33,737 nt of DNA from an uncultured bacterium (GTDB lineage Bacteria; Bacillota_I; Bacilli_A; RF39; UBA660), in NCBI GenBank assembly GCA_948433885.1, contig CAOJEC010000013.1, positions 1 through 33,737 on the forward strand, written 5' to 3'. The translations under genes were made by a program, and so were the position numbers. Every line of letters starts with the position of its first letter. Within the stretch, counting starts at the first letter, position 1. The notes beneath the pieces were generated by a model. The model ran no database searches. It was not told the DNA's origin and saw only the letters and a list, made by a program, of their open reading frames with translations. Below are positions 8,298 to 17,207 of this stretch, in pieces.

Positions 8298-10078
8298 GTT
8301 TGAAAAGTGAAATAGCCCCTAAGGGCATAGAATGGAAACCGACTACTTTCCGTTTGGGAGAAAAATATTGTACTATTCTTACGATCATCAGTTATCCTAA
8401 GTTCATCGAACATGGATACTTGGCGAACATCACGAATATTCCAGGAGTAAAAGTCGTCATCAAGCATATTCCTATCGATTTTGCATTGATGAGAAAGATG
8501 ATAGATAAAGAGATCGCCGATTTGAAAGAACGTTTTCAAAAAGAACATGATCACACACTTCAAGAAAGAATTCGTCAAGATTACGAATCGTTAGAATCGT
8601 TCATTCAACAATTAGCGGCATCTAGTGCTAAAATATTCGATTTCCAAATGCACGTCATGTTGAGTGGAGACACTGAAGACGAACTAGAAAATCGAAAACT
8701 CGAGATGAAGACATACATGACCGGATTGAACATGCGAGGAATACCTTTGATGTTCGAACAAGAAAAAGTATTGAAATCGATGCTCCCTATCTTTCCTAAA
8801 CAAGACATCGAAGATAGAATTGGAACACCAATACCATCGAATACGATTGCGGCAATGTATCCATTCGTCTTCGATTCTATCAAAGATCCAGGCTTGAGTA
8901 CACTTTTAGGAGTTGACTTCTCAGGCGGTGTAGTTTTGTTCAACCAGTTTCTTTATCAAATCAAAAAAGAGAACAACCGTAACAATGCGAACATGCTCAT
9001 ATTGGGTGCATCCGGTTCAGGTAAATCGACCGCAGCCAAATTGATGCTCAGAAACCATTTCAGAAACGAATACAAAATCATCGCCATCGATCCAGAAGGC
9101 GAACTCGAAGAAATGTGTAAAAACTTCAATGGAGATTTCATAGATCTCGGAAAAGGTGGACAACTAGGAATGATAAATCCACTAGAAGTCATCGTCGACG
9201 AAGACGAAGAAGACCTCGCAAAAGGATTGAGTTATTCAGTTTTGACGAGAGCTCTTTCTACATTGAAAGCATTCATGACGTATCTCTATCCGGACATCGA
9301 AGCGGATGTATTGACATTATTCTCAGACGTTGCACAAGATACATACAAGCGATTCAACATAGACTTCAATACCGATTTTAGAAGATTTACGAGTGCCGAC
9401 TATCCGACTTTCGACGACATATATGCGACGATCAGAGGAAGAATATTATCCATGCCTGAACATACGCGCGAAAGAGATGTCATGGAAAGACTCGAATTGA
9501 GAGTTCGTCCGATTACCAAAGAACTTCGTTACTATTTCAATGGACATACAACTATCGAGCCGGAGAGCAACTTCGTCGTCTTCAATATAAGAGAATTGAT
9601 GAATTCCGATTCGCAAATAAGAAATGCACTGTTCTTCAACATATTGAAATATGCATGGAGCCTTTGCTTGGATAAAGACATAAACACTGTTTTATCGGTA
9701 GATGAAGCACACGTCTTACTCGGCAGTCAAAACGAACTAGGAGCAGAATTCTTGGCACAGATTCAAAGACGTAGCCGTAAATACAATACGGGAACTATCA
9801 TCATCACACAACAGCCGACCGACTTTGCCGCTGACAAAATCATCATGCACGGTAAAGCCATATTCGACAATGCAAGTTACTACTTGGCAATGGGCTTGAA
9901 AAAACAAGCTGTCGAAGATCTATCGAAATTGATAGACTTGAATGAAAATGAAATTGAAACTATCAAACGTTTCAGTCAAGGACAAGGATTGTTCGTCTGC
10001 GGATCTAGACGAATGCAAATCAATGTCGTCCTCACTCAGGATGAACTCGATTCATTCGGAACAGGTGGAGGATTATAG
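8294..10078 (+). CDS. virB4: VirB4-type T4SS ATPase, middle and C-terminal ATPase domains
   Basis: The 594-residue product carries the VirB4 ATPase core. It has a Walker A motif GASGSGKS with K244, a Walker B region LSVDEAH with D470 and E471, and RRSRKYNTGTIIITQQPTDF, the downstream sensor/arginine region of the VirB4/TraC family. The first 220 residues form the middle domain with phrases such as GVKVVIKHIPID and MFEQEKVLKSMLP. The protein would energise pilus assembly and substrate transfer as a hexamer at the membrane base. It partners with the 183-residue protein encoded just upstream. About 20 nt separate it from the wall-hydrolase gene. Confidence 0.88.
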   Translation: MSLKSEIAPKGIEWKPTTFRLGEKYCTILTIISYPKFIEHGYLANITNIPGVKVVIKHIPIDFALMRKMIDKEIADLKERFQKEHDHTLQERIRQDYESLESFIQQLAASSAKIFDFQMHVMLSGDTEDELENRKLEMKTYMTGLNMRGIPLMFEQEKVLKSMLPIFPKQDIEDRIGTPIPSNTIAAMYPFVFDSIKDPGLSTLLGVDFSGGVVLFNQFLYQIKKENNRNNANMLILGASGSGKSTAAKLMLRNHFRNEYKIIAIDPEGELEEMCKNFNGDFIDLGKGGQLGMINPLEVIVDEDEEDLAKGLSYSVLTRALSTLKAFMTYLYPDIEADVLTLFSDVAQDTYKRFNIDFNTDFRRFTSADYPTFDDIYATIRGRILSMPEHTRERDVMERLELRVRPITKELRYYFNGHTTIEPESNFVVFNIRELMNSDSQIRNALFFNILKYAWSLCLDKDINTVLSVDEAHVLLGSQNELGAEFLAQIQRRSRKYNTGTIIITQQPTDFAADKIIMHGKAIFDNASYYLAMGLKKQAVEDLSKLIDLNENEIETIKRFSQGQGLFVCGSRRMQINVVLTQDELDSFGTGGGL

Positions 10079-10099
10079 AAAAGTAGGTGACACAACAGT

Positions 10100-12178
10100 A
10101 TGGGATTTTTTGACAAACGAAAAAAGGAAGACGAAAAAGAAAAAGACGGTTCCTTTCTTGCCGGGATGATGGCAGTTTGGCATGCGCTTCCCATATCTGC
10201 AAAATTGTCGATCATCGGAGGATTAGCAGGTATCGTATTATTAATAGTAATCGCGGTAGTTATCTGTTCTATTCCTCTTATTTTTTTGAATTACTCTGAT
10301 GATGCTTCGACGAGCCAAGATTTAAAAGATGAATACGAACAATATTGGATCGAACTTTGTGAAGACCAAGATGCGGGCTGTTCAGAAGAACAAATCGAAG
10401 TTGCTAAAGAATTAAAAAAATCACAAGAAGAGTTCTACAAAAAACTCAACTCTTTGACTGAGAAAAATCATTTGACAGAAGAACAAAAATACATCGTCTT
10501 GACGACCATATTTTATAACTACGAAATCGACGATTTCACTCAGGGAAATTTGGCTTTTTCTCTTGACGATAACGATGAAATAAACTACGATGCTTCTCAA
10601 AATGAAGGAAGCATCTACAATAGAGAAAAAGATTCTCTAAAAGAACTCATCAAACAATTCAAAGTTAATACTATCTTTTGTTCATATACGGGAAAAAATG
10701 AAAGTGGCGAAGATGAAACAAAAACATACGCTTTGAGAAGTCCTGCAGGTAAGACATTTGCGATCAACTTTTTCGAAAGTGTTCAGATCAATTTGGGATT
10801 TTCACCTAAACTCGAAGGATACGAAGAGGCTAAAAGTGAGTGTTTATCATCTACGGACGGTAAGATTTACACCGAGACTTCTTCTAATTCGGCTGCCTCG
10901 ATCGAAGGATACTATAACTATCTAAGAGAGTCGACATATTTGGATGATCGACCTCAAAATGCAATGGAATTTTCAGCATACGCCAAAAATCACGGACTAT
11001 CTTCGGATACGACTACTTGGGCTGACGAAGAACTTTACGCTGTACGTGATAGCATCATAAACGACATCAAAAACATCGTCGCTACACACAGTCCTGCGAA
11101 AACGACGAACAAGGACTTCATCGCTTTGGGATCGGAAACAGGATATTGGTGGCCGATCGGTGGAGCAGATGTCATCGAATCTGAAGGCAAAAAATACGCA
11201 ACTGGGGACCCATACCCTTATGTTGTCACTTCAGAAGGAGGAGGACGTATAGATCCGATAACCGGAGTAGCTGCTAACCACAGTGGAATCGACATCGCCC
11301 CAAAGGGTGCAGCTGCAGGTGTCGTCCCGGTGATCGCAGCAAAGTCCGGTGAAGTAGTTTTTCCCGAAGCCGACGATAATATAAACTACGGTAATGGTTC
11401 AGGTATAAACGGTTCGACATACGGTAACTATATCAAAATAAAACATTCCGATGGTAACTATACGTTGTATGCACACTTGCACGCGAACACTATACTCGTT
11501 CGCAAAGGTGATACGGTCGAACAAGGACAAGTCATCGCCTATGTCGGAAACAGTGGACGTTCGACGGGAACACACTTGCACTTCGAAGTGCGCGAAGGTC
11601 AAGACAATTACAACAGTGTAACCGATCCAAGAAAATACATCAAAGAAGACGATCCACGACCACAATCTTCAGTTTCTGAAGACTTCGTCACATGGTTCGA
11701 TGCCAACTTTGAAGGAACAACCGGCACGGACTCCACTGGTACGAAATATCTCGTCAAAGATGTCGGAGACGGAGTGAGAACTGCTGGTCCGGGTGTCACA
11801 TTGGATGCTCAAAGGAAAAAGTTTGCGGCTCACGGCATAAACGTCGACGATTATCCGAATGGATCATATATTGATAAAAATATCGTCGATGCGATCAAGA
11901 GACAAATTTTAGAAGAAGCCGCCGCATCTATCGAAACGACACTTGCAAATGCTGGACTCACTCTCGAAAAAGAAAAGATCGAAGCACTCGTCGTATTCAA
12001 ATACAATGTCGGAAACATCAGCGGATTCGTCGATGCTTATAAACAGTATGGAGATACCCAAGAATTATACGATAACTACTTTGGCCAATACATTCATGTC
12101 AAAGGAGAAGTATGGCCAGGACTCATCAAACGACGTCAAAAAGAATGGGAATTGTTCCACAATCACGTTTATGTATGA
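10100..12178 (+). CDS. Bifunctional peptidoglycan hydrolase: M23 endopeptidase + GH24-like lysozyme (VirB1 role)
   Basis: The 692-residue product has a cytoplasmic basic tail, one transmembrane segment (about residues 35-63) and a long extracellular spacer. An M23/LytM domain follows, with Zn ligands H394 and D398 in HSGID and the HLHFE motif at 492-496. The C-terminal domain matches the GH24 phage-lysozyme pattern: FEG with E538 as candidate catalytic acid, GDGVRTAGPGVTL, and the terminal GLIKRRQKEWELF signature. M23 enzymes cut peptide cross-links and GH24 enzymes cut the glycan, so the protein can open both parts of the wall for the T4SS, like TcpG/CwlT-type proteins. Presence implies the organism and its targets have peptidoglycan. 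Ribosome-binding site AGGTG precedes ATG 10100. Confidence 0.85.
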   Translation: MGFFDKRKKEDEKEKDGSFLAGMMAVWHALPISAKLSIIGGLAGIVLLIVIAVVICSIPLIFLNYSDDASTSQDLKDEYEQYWIELCEDQDAGCSEEQIEVAKELKKSQEEFYKKLNSLTEKNHLTEEQKYIVLTTIFYNYEIDDFTQGNLAFSLDDNDEINYDASQNEGSIYNREKDSLKELIKQFKVNTIFCSYTGKNESGEDETKTYALRSPAGKTFAINFFESVQINLGFSPKLEGYEEAKSECLSSTDGKIYTETSSNSAASIEGYYNYLRESTYLDDRPQNAMEFSAYAKNHGLSSDTTTWADEELYAVRDSIINDIKNIVATHSPAKTTNKDFIALGSETGYWWPIGGADVIESEGKKYATGDPYPYVVTSEGGGRIDPITGVAANHSGIDIAPKGAAAGVVPVIAAKSGEVVFPEADDNINYGNGSGINGSTYGNYIKIKHSDGNYTLYAHLHANTILVRKGDTVEQGQVIAYVGNSGRSTGTHLHFEVREGQDNYNSVTDPRKYIKEDDPRPQSSVSEDFVTWFDANFEGTTGTDSTGTKYLVKDVGDGVRTAGPGVTLDAQRKKFAAHGINVDDYPNGSYIDKNIVDAIKRQILEEAAASIETTLANAGLTLEKEKIEALVVFKYNVGNISGFVDAYKQYGDTQELYDNYFGQYIHVKGEVWPGLIKRRQKEWELFHNHVYV

Positions 12179-12194
12179 TAAAGGAGAATAGAAA

Positions 12195-12716
12195 ATGGAA
12201 GAAGAAACTGAAAAGAAAAAAAGAAACTTTACCATCATCTTAGGTTTGATAACAGTCGTCATCTATGTAGGCATTTTCTTCATCGTAGATTCGAGTGAAA
12301 AAGAAACAAACAAAAAAAATGCCAAGCCGGTGACCAATTACAGTGAATTTTACACCGTAAGTTCTTGTGCAAACTTGTACATAAACGCCCTGGCATCAAA
12401 AAATACAAAGACCCTTTTGAATCTTCTCACAGATTCTTATAAAAAGAAAAATTTTATAACCGAATCGAACGTCGTCGATTCACTACCGATAATCGCCGGT
12501 GGAAGTGAATTTTCGGCTCACGGTATGTACTATGAGAAATCGAAAAAAGAAGTATACAAATATTACGTCAGAGGATATCTAGAAGTCGGTGGCCTCGATA
12601 TGAACGAAAGAAGCAGAGTAGAAACATATTTGATCGTCTATTTGGATAAAGAGAACAACTTATATTCGATCGAACCATACGACGGACTCGAATTCAAGGA
12701 GGGGACATTTGCATGA
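12195..12716 (+). CDS. Membrane-anchored VirB8/NTF2-like candidate, copy 1
   Basis: The 173-residue product has a basic N-terminus (EEETEKKKRN), one transmembrane segment (about residues 12-32) and an exported domain of some 130 residues. The alternating helix-strand pattern (SCANLYINAL, LLNLLTDSYKKK, then strands YKYYVRGYLEV and TYLIVYLD) suggests an NTF2-like fold, the fold of VirB8 and TcpC domains. It lies between the wall hydrolase and a similar small gene with which it overlaps by 4 nt (ATGA). In T4SS operons that slot commonly holds VirB8-like scaffold proteins. I do not recognise a diagnostic motif, so this is a structural guess. Confidence 0.45.
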   Translation: MEEETEKKKRNFTIILGLITVVIYVGIFFIVDSSEKETNKKNAKPVTNYSEFYTVSSCANLYINALASKNTKTLLNLLTDSYKKKNFITESNVVDSLPIIAGGSEFSAHGMYYEKSKKEVYKYYVRGYLEVGGLDMNERSRVETYLIVYLDKENNLYSIEPYDGLEFKEGTFA

Positions 12717-13177
12717 AAAACAAATACACCTTCATAACGTCCGTCATCATCGTCCTTCTCTTCATAGGAACTATCATAGGAATATTCGTGTTCTACAAAC
12801 TGCCAAAAGTCACCCCGGAATTCGACTATCTCAAAAACTACGAAGATAACGAATACATGCCTGCATACATTTCGGAAGAGAAGATGGTAAATTTGTATTA
12901 TAAAGATTATTTGACATACGTGAAAACTAATATACAAAAAGCTTACGATCTTTTGAATGAAGAATATAAAAAGAAGAGATTTCCGACGATCGACTCTTTC
13001 AAAAGTTTTATAATTCCGTTCGAAAACTTCACCCCAGAATCTTATGCAGTCGAACTAAAAGACGAGAAAAAAGTGTTCTACATTAAACTTACGGACGGCA
13101 ACGAAATAATATTCTCGACGACCGGAGTCATGATTTATGAGGTATATTTCGACGAAATTACAGTGAATATAGAATAA
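12713..13177 (+). CDS. Membrane-anchored VirB8/NTF2-like candidate, copy 2
   Basis: The 154-residue product has a single N-terminal transmembrane segment (about residues 6-28) and a soluble outer domain. It shares the element YDLLNEEYKKKRFPTIDSF with the LLTDSYKKKNFITES region of its upstream neighbour. The two are likely diverged paralogues that could form a heteromeric scaffold. A very strong ribosome-binding site (AAGGAGGGG) lies within the end of the upstream gene. It is the last gene before an apparent internal promoter for the coupling protein. Function is inferred from context. Confidence 0.45.
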   Translation: MKNKYTFITSVIIVLLFIGTIIGIFVFYKLPKVTPEFDYLKNYEDNEYMPAYISEEKMVNLYYKDYLTYVKTNIQKAYDLLNEEYKKKRFPTIDSFKSFIIPFENFTPESYAVELKDEKKVFYIKLTDGNEIIFSTTGVMIYEVYFDEITVNIE

Positions 13178-13225
13178 CGTAGCATTTTCAAAAAAAATAG
13201 TATATAATAGGTCAAAGAAAAGGGA

Positions 13226-15472
13226 ATGATTAGATTGAAATTGAAAGTTAGAGTAAAAAAGAAAGACTTTATCCTATTTATAGGTATATGTTTGGCCCTA
13301 TTCGTGGGATGTGCAATTTTGGCAATAAACTTCATATCTTTTGGTGATAATGCAGAATTAGTTGGCCTAAATATATTTGCTCACATGAATAGCCAAGCAT
13401 TCGGCTTGACAGTGTTTTTATTCATCGTCTCATTAGTAGGAATATTTTTCAGTGTTTCATCGACCATTTTCGATTTCGAAAAAGGCGGTTTGGGACTGAT
13501 CTTCGGAGAAAAAGAAGAGAAGGGTTACAATAGATGGACGACCGAGAAAGAGATGAAAGAAGCCTTCGGTATCAAGAAAGTTCAAGTCAACTTGCCGACG
13601 AGTACGGCAGGCGGAATCGTCATGGTCAACGATGGAAAAAATATGTGGGTAGATGATGGAGAGTATCACTCTCTCATAATAGGTCAATCCGGTTCAGGAA
13701 AAACTACCGCTCTCGTCGATCCACAAGTTTACAGCCTTTGTAAAAATGGCGAATCCATGGTCATAACGGACCCTAAAGGAGAAATTTATAAAAGACATGC
13801 TAATCGACTAAAAGATAAGGGATACAAACTCGTCGTCATCAATTTCCGTGATCCACGTGAAGGAAATGCTTGGAACCCGCTTACCATCCCGTATAGAATG
13901 TACAAACAAGGTAAAACAGATAAAGCAAAAGAGTTACTAGAGGACATAAGCCAAAATATTTTGATCGACCCTAAAAATACGAACGACCCATTTTGGGAGA
14001 GAAGTGCGTCGGACTATTTCTCGGGATTAGCTTTATCATTATTTGAAGATGCCAAAGAAAACGAAGTAAACATAACATCGATAAGCAATATGGCATCCCA
14101 AGGTGAAGAAAAAAATGGATTGAACACATTTGCCAAAGACTATTTCACTTTGAAGGGCGAGACAGCCGCACCTTACGAATATGCTAAGGCGACTATCACC
14201 GCACCGAACGACACAAAATCGAGTATTTTGTCCGTCTTCCAAAGTAAAATAAGAACGTTCAGTACCCGTGAAGAATTGTCAGAAATGCTTTCTTACAGTG
14301 ACTTCAACATGGAAGATATCGGTAAAGAAAGAACTGCCGTATTCTTGATCGTTCACGATGAAAAGACGACATATCACTCACTCGCGACGATTTTTATCAA
14401 ACAATTGTACGAAGTTTTGATCGACGTCGCTCACAAGAACAAAGACGGAGCATTAAAATATAGAACGAATTTCATTCTCGACGAGTTCGCTAATATGCCC
14501 CAACTTCGAGACGTTACTTCGATGGTCACAGCCGCACGTTCTAGACGTATAAGATTTACTTTTATCATTCAAAACTTTGCTCAGCTAGACGAAGTTTATG
14601 GTGACAAAAATGCTGAGACGATAAGAAGTAACTGTGGTAACACTGTCTATCTTTTGACGAACGAACTTTCGGCTCTCGAAGAAATAAGTAAACTTTGTGG
14701 AGAAGTCAAATCCAAAAAAGACGATAAGACAGTTTCGACTCCTCTCGTGACAGTTACCGATTTGCAAAAGATGAAACGAAACGAAATCATCGTCATTCGT
14801 ATGCGTATGCGTCCATTCAGAACTGTACTGAAAGGATCTTACGACATCGATTGGGGGGACTATTTTGAAGAAGCCACTATACCGGAAAGAGATACATATC
14901 CAGTAAAAGTCTTCGACATGAAATCTTATGTCAAAGAAGAAAAAAGAAAAAAGACGATGGATGCCATCAATAAAGCTCAAGAGGCGACTGCCAATGGACC
15001 AAAGAGTCCGGTGCCACCTTTGGGGCCTACATTCGATGATATGTCAACTCCAAACAACTTTAATATTCCAAAAGCACCGATGAGTTCGATGAGTAAAGAT
15101 CCATTCGATCTAGATAAACCTGTCGATATCGACGAACTAGTCAAAAATATCGACGCACAAATCGCCGAACTCGAACGTGAACAAAAAGAAGAAGAAAGAA
15201 AACGTAGAGAGCTAGAAAACAAACCTAAACCTAGACCTACTATAGAACAAAATTTTATCGAATCATTGCCACATGCCGACAGTGTGAGACCGCCGAAAGT
15301 TTTTCCTAAACCGACTATCGAATCCATTAGTGAAGGTACCTTTTCAAAAGGCGATACGACTATTAAAGTACCAGACAACAAAATCAATGTCGACGATTCG
15401 AGTGTCGTTCTAAGCAATCAACTCGTCACAGACGATCAATTCTTCGACGATTTCTTTGGCGATGATGAATAA
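13226..15472 (+). CDS. virD4: VirD4/TraG-type T4SS coupling ATPase
   Basis: The 748-residue product has two N-terminal transmembrane segments (about residues 12-35 and 55-76), then the coupling-protein core: Walker A GQSGSGKTT with K159, the family motif ITDPKGEIY, and Walker B ILDEFANMP with D419 and E420. After about residue 560 comes a proline-rich and charged tail with a coiled segment (AELEREQKEEERKRRELEN) and an acidic end (FFDDFFGDDE), probably for substrate or partner binding. Such proteins bring DNA or protein substrates to the T4SS channel. A TATAAT at 13203-13208 may give separate expression. ATG 13226 sits only 1 nt after AAGGG, so TTG 13235 is a possible real start. No relaxase gene is nearby. 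Confidence 0.9.
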   Translation: MIRLKLKVRVKKKDFILFIGICLALFVGCAILAINFISFGDNAELVGLNIFAHMNSQAFGLTVFLFIVSLVGIFFSVSSTIFDFEKGGLGLIFGEKEEKGYNRWTTEKEMKEAFGIKKVQVNLPTSTAGGIVMVNDGKNMWVDDGEYHSLIIGQSGSGKTTALVDPQVYSLCKNGESMVITDPKGEIYKRHANRLKDKGYKLVVINFRDPREGNAWNPLTIPYRMYKQGKTDKAKELLEDISQNILIDPKNTNDPFWERSASDYFSGLALSLFEDAKENEVNITSISNMASQGEEKNGLNTFAKDYFTLKGETAAPYEYAKATITAPNDTKSSILSVFQSKIRTFSTREELSEMLSYSDFNMEDIGKERTAVFLIVHDEKTTYHSLATIFIKQLYEVLIDVAHKNKDGALKYRTNFILDEFANMPQLRDVTSMVTAARSRRIRFTFIIQNFAQLDEVYGDKNAETIRSNCGNTVYLLTNELSALEEISKLCGEVKSKKDDKTVSTPLVTVTDLQKMKRNEIIVIRMRMRPFRTVLKGSYDIDWGDYFEEATIPERDTYPVKVFDMKSYVKEEKRKKTMDAINKAQEATANGPKSPVPPLGPTFDDMSTPNNFNIPKAPMSSMSKDPFDLDKPVDIDELVKNIDAQIAELEREQKEEERKRRELENKPKPRPTIEQNFIESLPHADSVRPPKVFPKPTIESISEGTFSKGDTTIKVPDNKINVDDSSVVLSNQLVTDDQFFDDFFGDDE

Positions 15473-15476
15473 TATT

Positions 15477-15500
15477 GAGCATGAAAAGTGCTCTTTTTTT
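15477..15500 (+). terminator. Rho-independent terminator ending the T4SS operon
   Basis: GAGCA (15477-15481) and TGCTC (15489-15493) enclose a 7-nt loop and are followed by seven T residues. The stem is short but the T-run is good. Confidence 0.65.
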
Positions 15501-15504
15501 GCCC

Positions 15505-15534
15505 TTGACAAAAAGCTCGGGGGGAGGGTATAAT
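15505..15534 (+). promoter_or_regulatory. Promoter with G-rich spacer (possibly phase-variable type)
   Basis: TTGACA (15505-15510) and TATAAT (15529-15534) are separated by 18 nt. The half of the spacer next to the -10 box is GGGGGGAGGG (15519-15528). The promoter at 33269-33300 has the same layout with an unbroken G11 and a 20-nt spacer. The A at 15525 interrupts this tract and should make it more stable. Confidence 0.8.
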
Positions 15535-15540
15535 CTTGAG

Positions 15541-15663
15541 TAGATAATACAGTAGACAAGATAATCGAATCGAAAAAAAGTTTTTTTCAAAAGATACTAC
15601 TTATAAAATCGACTCGACGTGGCCGTCAAGCTTTTTGTGGGTCTAAAAATGAGGAGTGATAAA
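15541..15663 (+). other. Untranslated leader of the Hint surface-protein gene
   Basis: About 123 nt separate the predicted transcription start from ATG 15664. It contains a G-A7-G-T7-C inverted repeat (15572-15588) and a short hairpin GACG-TGGC-CGTC (15616-15627). The distance from -10 box to ATG is 130 nt, exactly as in the paralogue at 33430, and each leader has a short stem-loop 37-50 nt before the start. This points to a conserved regulatory leader, function unknown. Confidence 0.45.
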
Positions 15664-17103
15664 ATGAATTTGAAAACAAAAAGAACTATATGTTTACTAG
15701 TCGCGATTGCATCGGTATTGACGATCGTAGGAAGTGTATCTTATGCATACTTCACGGCGATTGGAGAAGTCAGTTCTTTAGATGCTAAATTAGATACAGC
15801 AAATGTAAGTGTTACATTTAGAGACAACGATTTGGGATTGAGTGCTGTATTGAATATAGATGAATCGGTCACAAAGAAGTTCACAATTGAAAACACGGGA
15901 ACAGTAGATGCATCGGTGAAGATGTATTTCGATGAGATGATCAATACATATACTGAAGGAAGTTTGACATATACGCTTTTCTACAGTGAAACCAGCGAAG
16001 GGCCTTACACCGAAGTAGTAAGTACCAAAAATGTACCAGTAAGTTCTGCAAGAGTGAGGAAGACACTAGCTAATGAACTTATGATTCCACTAGGTAAGAC
16101 ATATTACTATAACCTAGAAGTAACTTTCAATCACTTAAAAGACGAGAATCAAGATAAAGACTTAGAAGCCATATTCAATACAAAATTCAAAGTAGTGGAT
16201 ATCAAAGAAACCGAAAAGCGTACTTTAATCTTCGATGCAGGAGAAGGAACAGCTGATATGGAAAATCTCACAGTAATAGATGGAGAACCCTATGGAGATT
16301 TGCCTGAAGCAACGATGTATGGATACAACTTCTTGGGGTGGTTCACAGCAAGAGAAGGTGGAATACAAATAACTTCGGATACGATAGTCAATCTAGCAAG
16401 TAGTCAAAATCTTTATGCTAAGTTCGAGCCTAAAATAATAAACGTCACATTGGATGCCAGAGACGGTTACTTAGATAATGATAGAAATCTTCATAAAAAA
16501 GTTATTCAAGTAAGATATGGAGATACATATGGAGAACTACCAATTGCCAAAGGAATGGGAGAATGCAAATACGATTCTATAGGGTGGTCGTTGACTGGTC
16601 TTGAAAAGGATATAATTCCCAAGGATGCGAAAATAACGAATGCCGAAGACCATGTTTTATATGCTTTTGCTCCTTCACCAGCATGTTTCTTAAAAGGAAC
16701 ATTAATTTACACACCAAATGGATATGTACCTATAGAAGACTTAAAAGTAGGCGAAGAAGTATATTCATATAATGAGAAGACAAAAGAAATAGAAATATCA
16801 AAATTGACACAGGTTTTCATAAGACAAGCCACTAACTATATGAAAGTTACATTAAAAACAGGAACAGTTATATATGTAACACCTGAACATCCTTTCTACG
16901 ACAAAGAAACCGAAACATGGAAACCTATAAAAGCATCCAAAGTCGGAGACAAATTCATGGATGAAGAAGGAAATGAAATAGAGATAGCCTCTATAGAAGA
17001 GAATGAAAAAGAAGTGACAGTATACAACTTAGAAGTCGATGGTAACCACGATTACTTCGTTTCAAAAGATAATATATTAGTTCATAATAAACTTGTTTGT
17101 TAA
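15664..17103 (+). CDS. Surface protein: SipW/camelysin-type N-terminus, InlB-like repeats, C-terminal Hint domain
   Basis: The 479-residue product starts at ATG 15664 behind AGGAGTGATAAA. A start 45 nt upstream is possible but lacks a ribosome-binding site. A basic MNLKTKR and a hydrophobic segment run into GSVSYAYFT, the signal seen in TasA/camelysin proteins cut by SipW peptidase. A TasA-like beta domain (to about residue 190) is followed by two InlB/Flg_new-type repeats (about 195-335, with GYNFLGWFTA). The last 135 residues are a Hint domain. C341 opens ACFLKGTLIYTPNGYVPIE, T406 and H409 form block B in VTPEHPFY, and block G ends VHN (H474, N475). Only KLVC follows N475. Hint domains autocleave at the first cysteine. 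Here that would release or esterify the surface part, as hedgehog proteins do with sterol. The anchoring role is inferred. Confidence 0.8.
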   Translation: MNLKTKRTICLLVAIASVLTIVGSVSYAYFTAIGEVSSLDAKLDTANVSVTFRDNDLGLSAVLNIDESVTKKFTIENTGTVDASVKMYFDEMINTYTEGSLTYTLFYSETSEGPYTEVVSTKNVPVSSARVRKTLANELMIPLGKTYYYNLEVTFNHLKDENQDKDLEAIFNTKFKVVDIKETEKRTLIFDAGEGTADMENLTVIDGEPYGDLPEATMYGYNFLGWFTAREGGIQITSDTIVNLASSQNLYAKFEPKIINVTLDARDGYLDNDRNLHKKVIQVRYGDTYGELPIAKGMGECKYDSIGWSLTGLEKDIIPKDAKITNAEDHVLYAFAPSPACFLKGTLIYTPNGYVPIEDLKVGEEVYSYNEKTKEIEISKLTQVFIRQATNYMKVTLKTGTVIYVTPEHPFYDKETETWKPIKASKVGDKFMDEEGNEIEIASIEENEKEVTVYNLEVDGNHDYFVSKDNILVHNKLVC

Positions 17104-17157
17104 AACTGAACTACGATATTTAAATAAATAGTACAATTATTTCTACAAAAAATGCAT

Positions 17158-17186
17158 TTGTATTTTGAAAAAAACTATGTTATAAT
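17158..17186 (+). promoter_or_regulatory. Promoter of the rimP-nusA-infB operon
   Basis: TTGTAT (17158-17163) and TATAAT (17181-17186) are 17 nt apart, with extended -10 TGtTATAAT. Confidence 0.75.
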
Positions 17187-17207
17187 CAATATATCAAGCA
17201 AGAAAGG

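Noticed and set aside
14585-15417. Long minus-strand frames within the coupling-protein gene
   Set aside because: They lie opposite a gene with clear motifs, have no ribosome-binding sites and look like codon-bias shadows.
1-15472. Integrative conjugative element with att sites
   Set aside because: No integrase, relaxase or direct-repeat att pair is visible, and the left end is outside the window.
15572-15588. Terminator in the surface-protein leader
   Set aside because: The G-A7-G-T7-C repeat is nearly all A-T with almost no loop, so a stable terminator is unlikely.
16684-17103. Intein
   Set aside because: Only four residues follow the terminal Asn and the host protein is not a conserved enzyme, so protein splicing has nothing useful to join.
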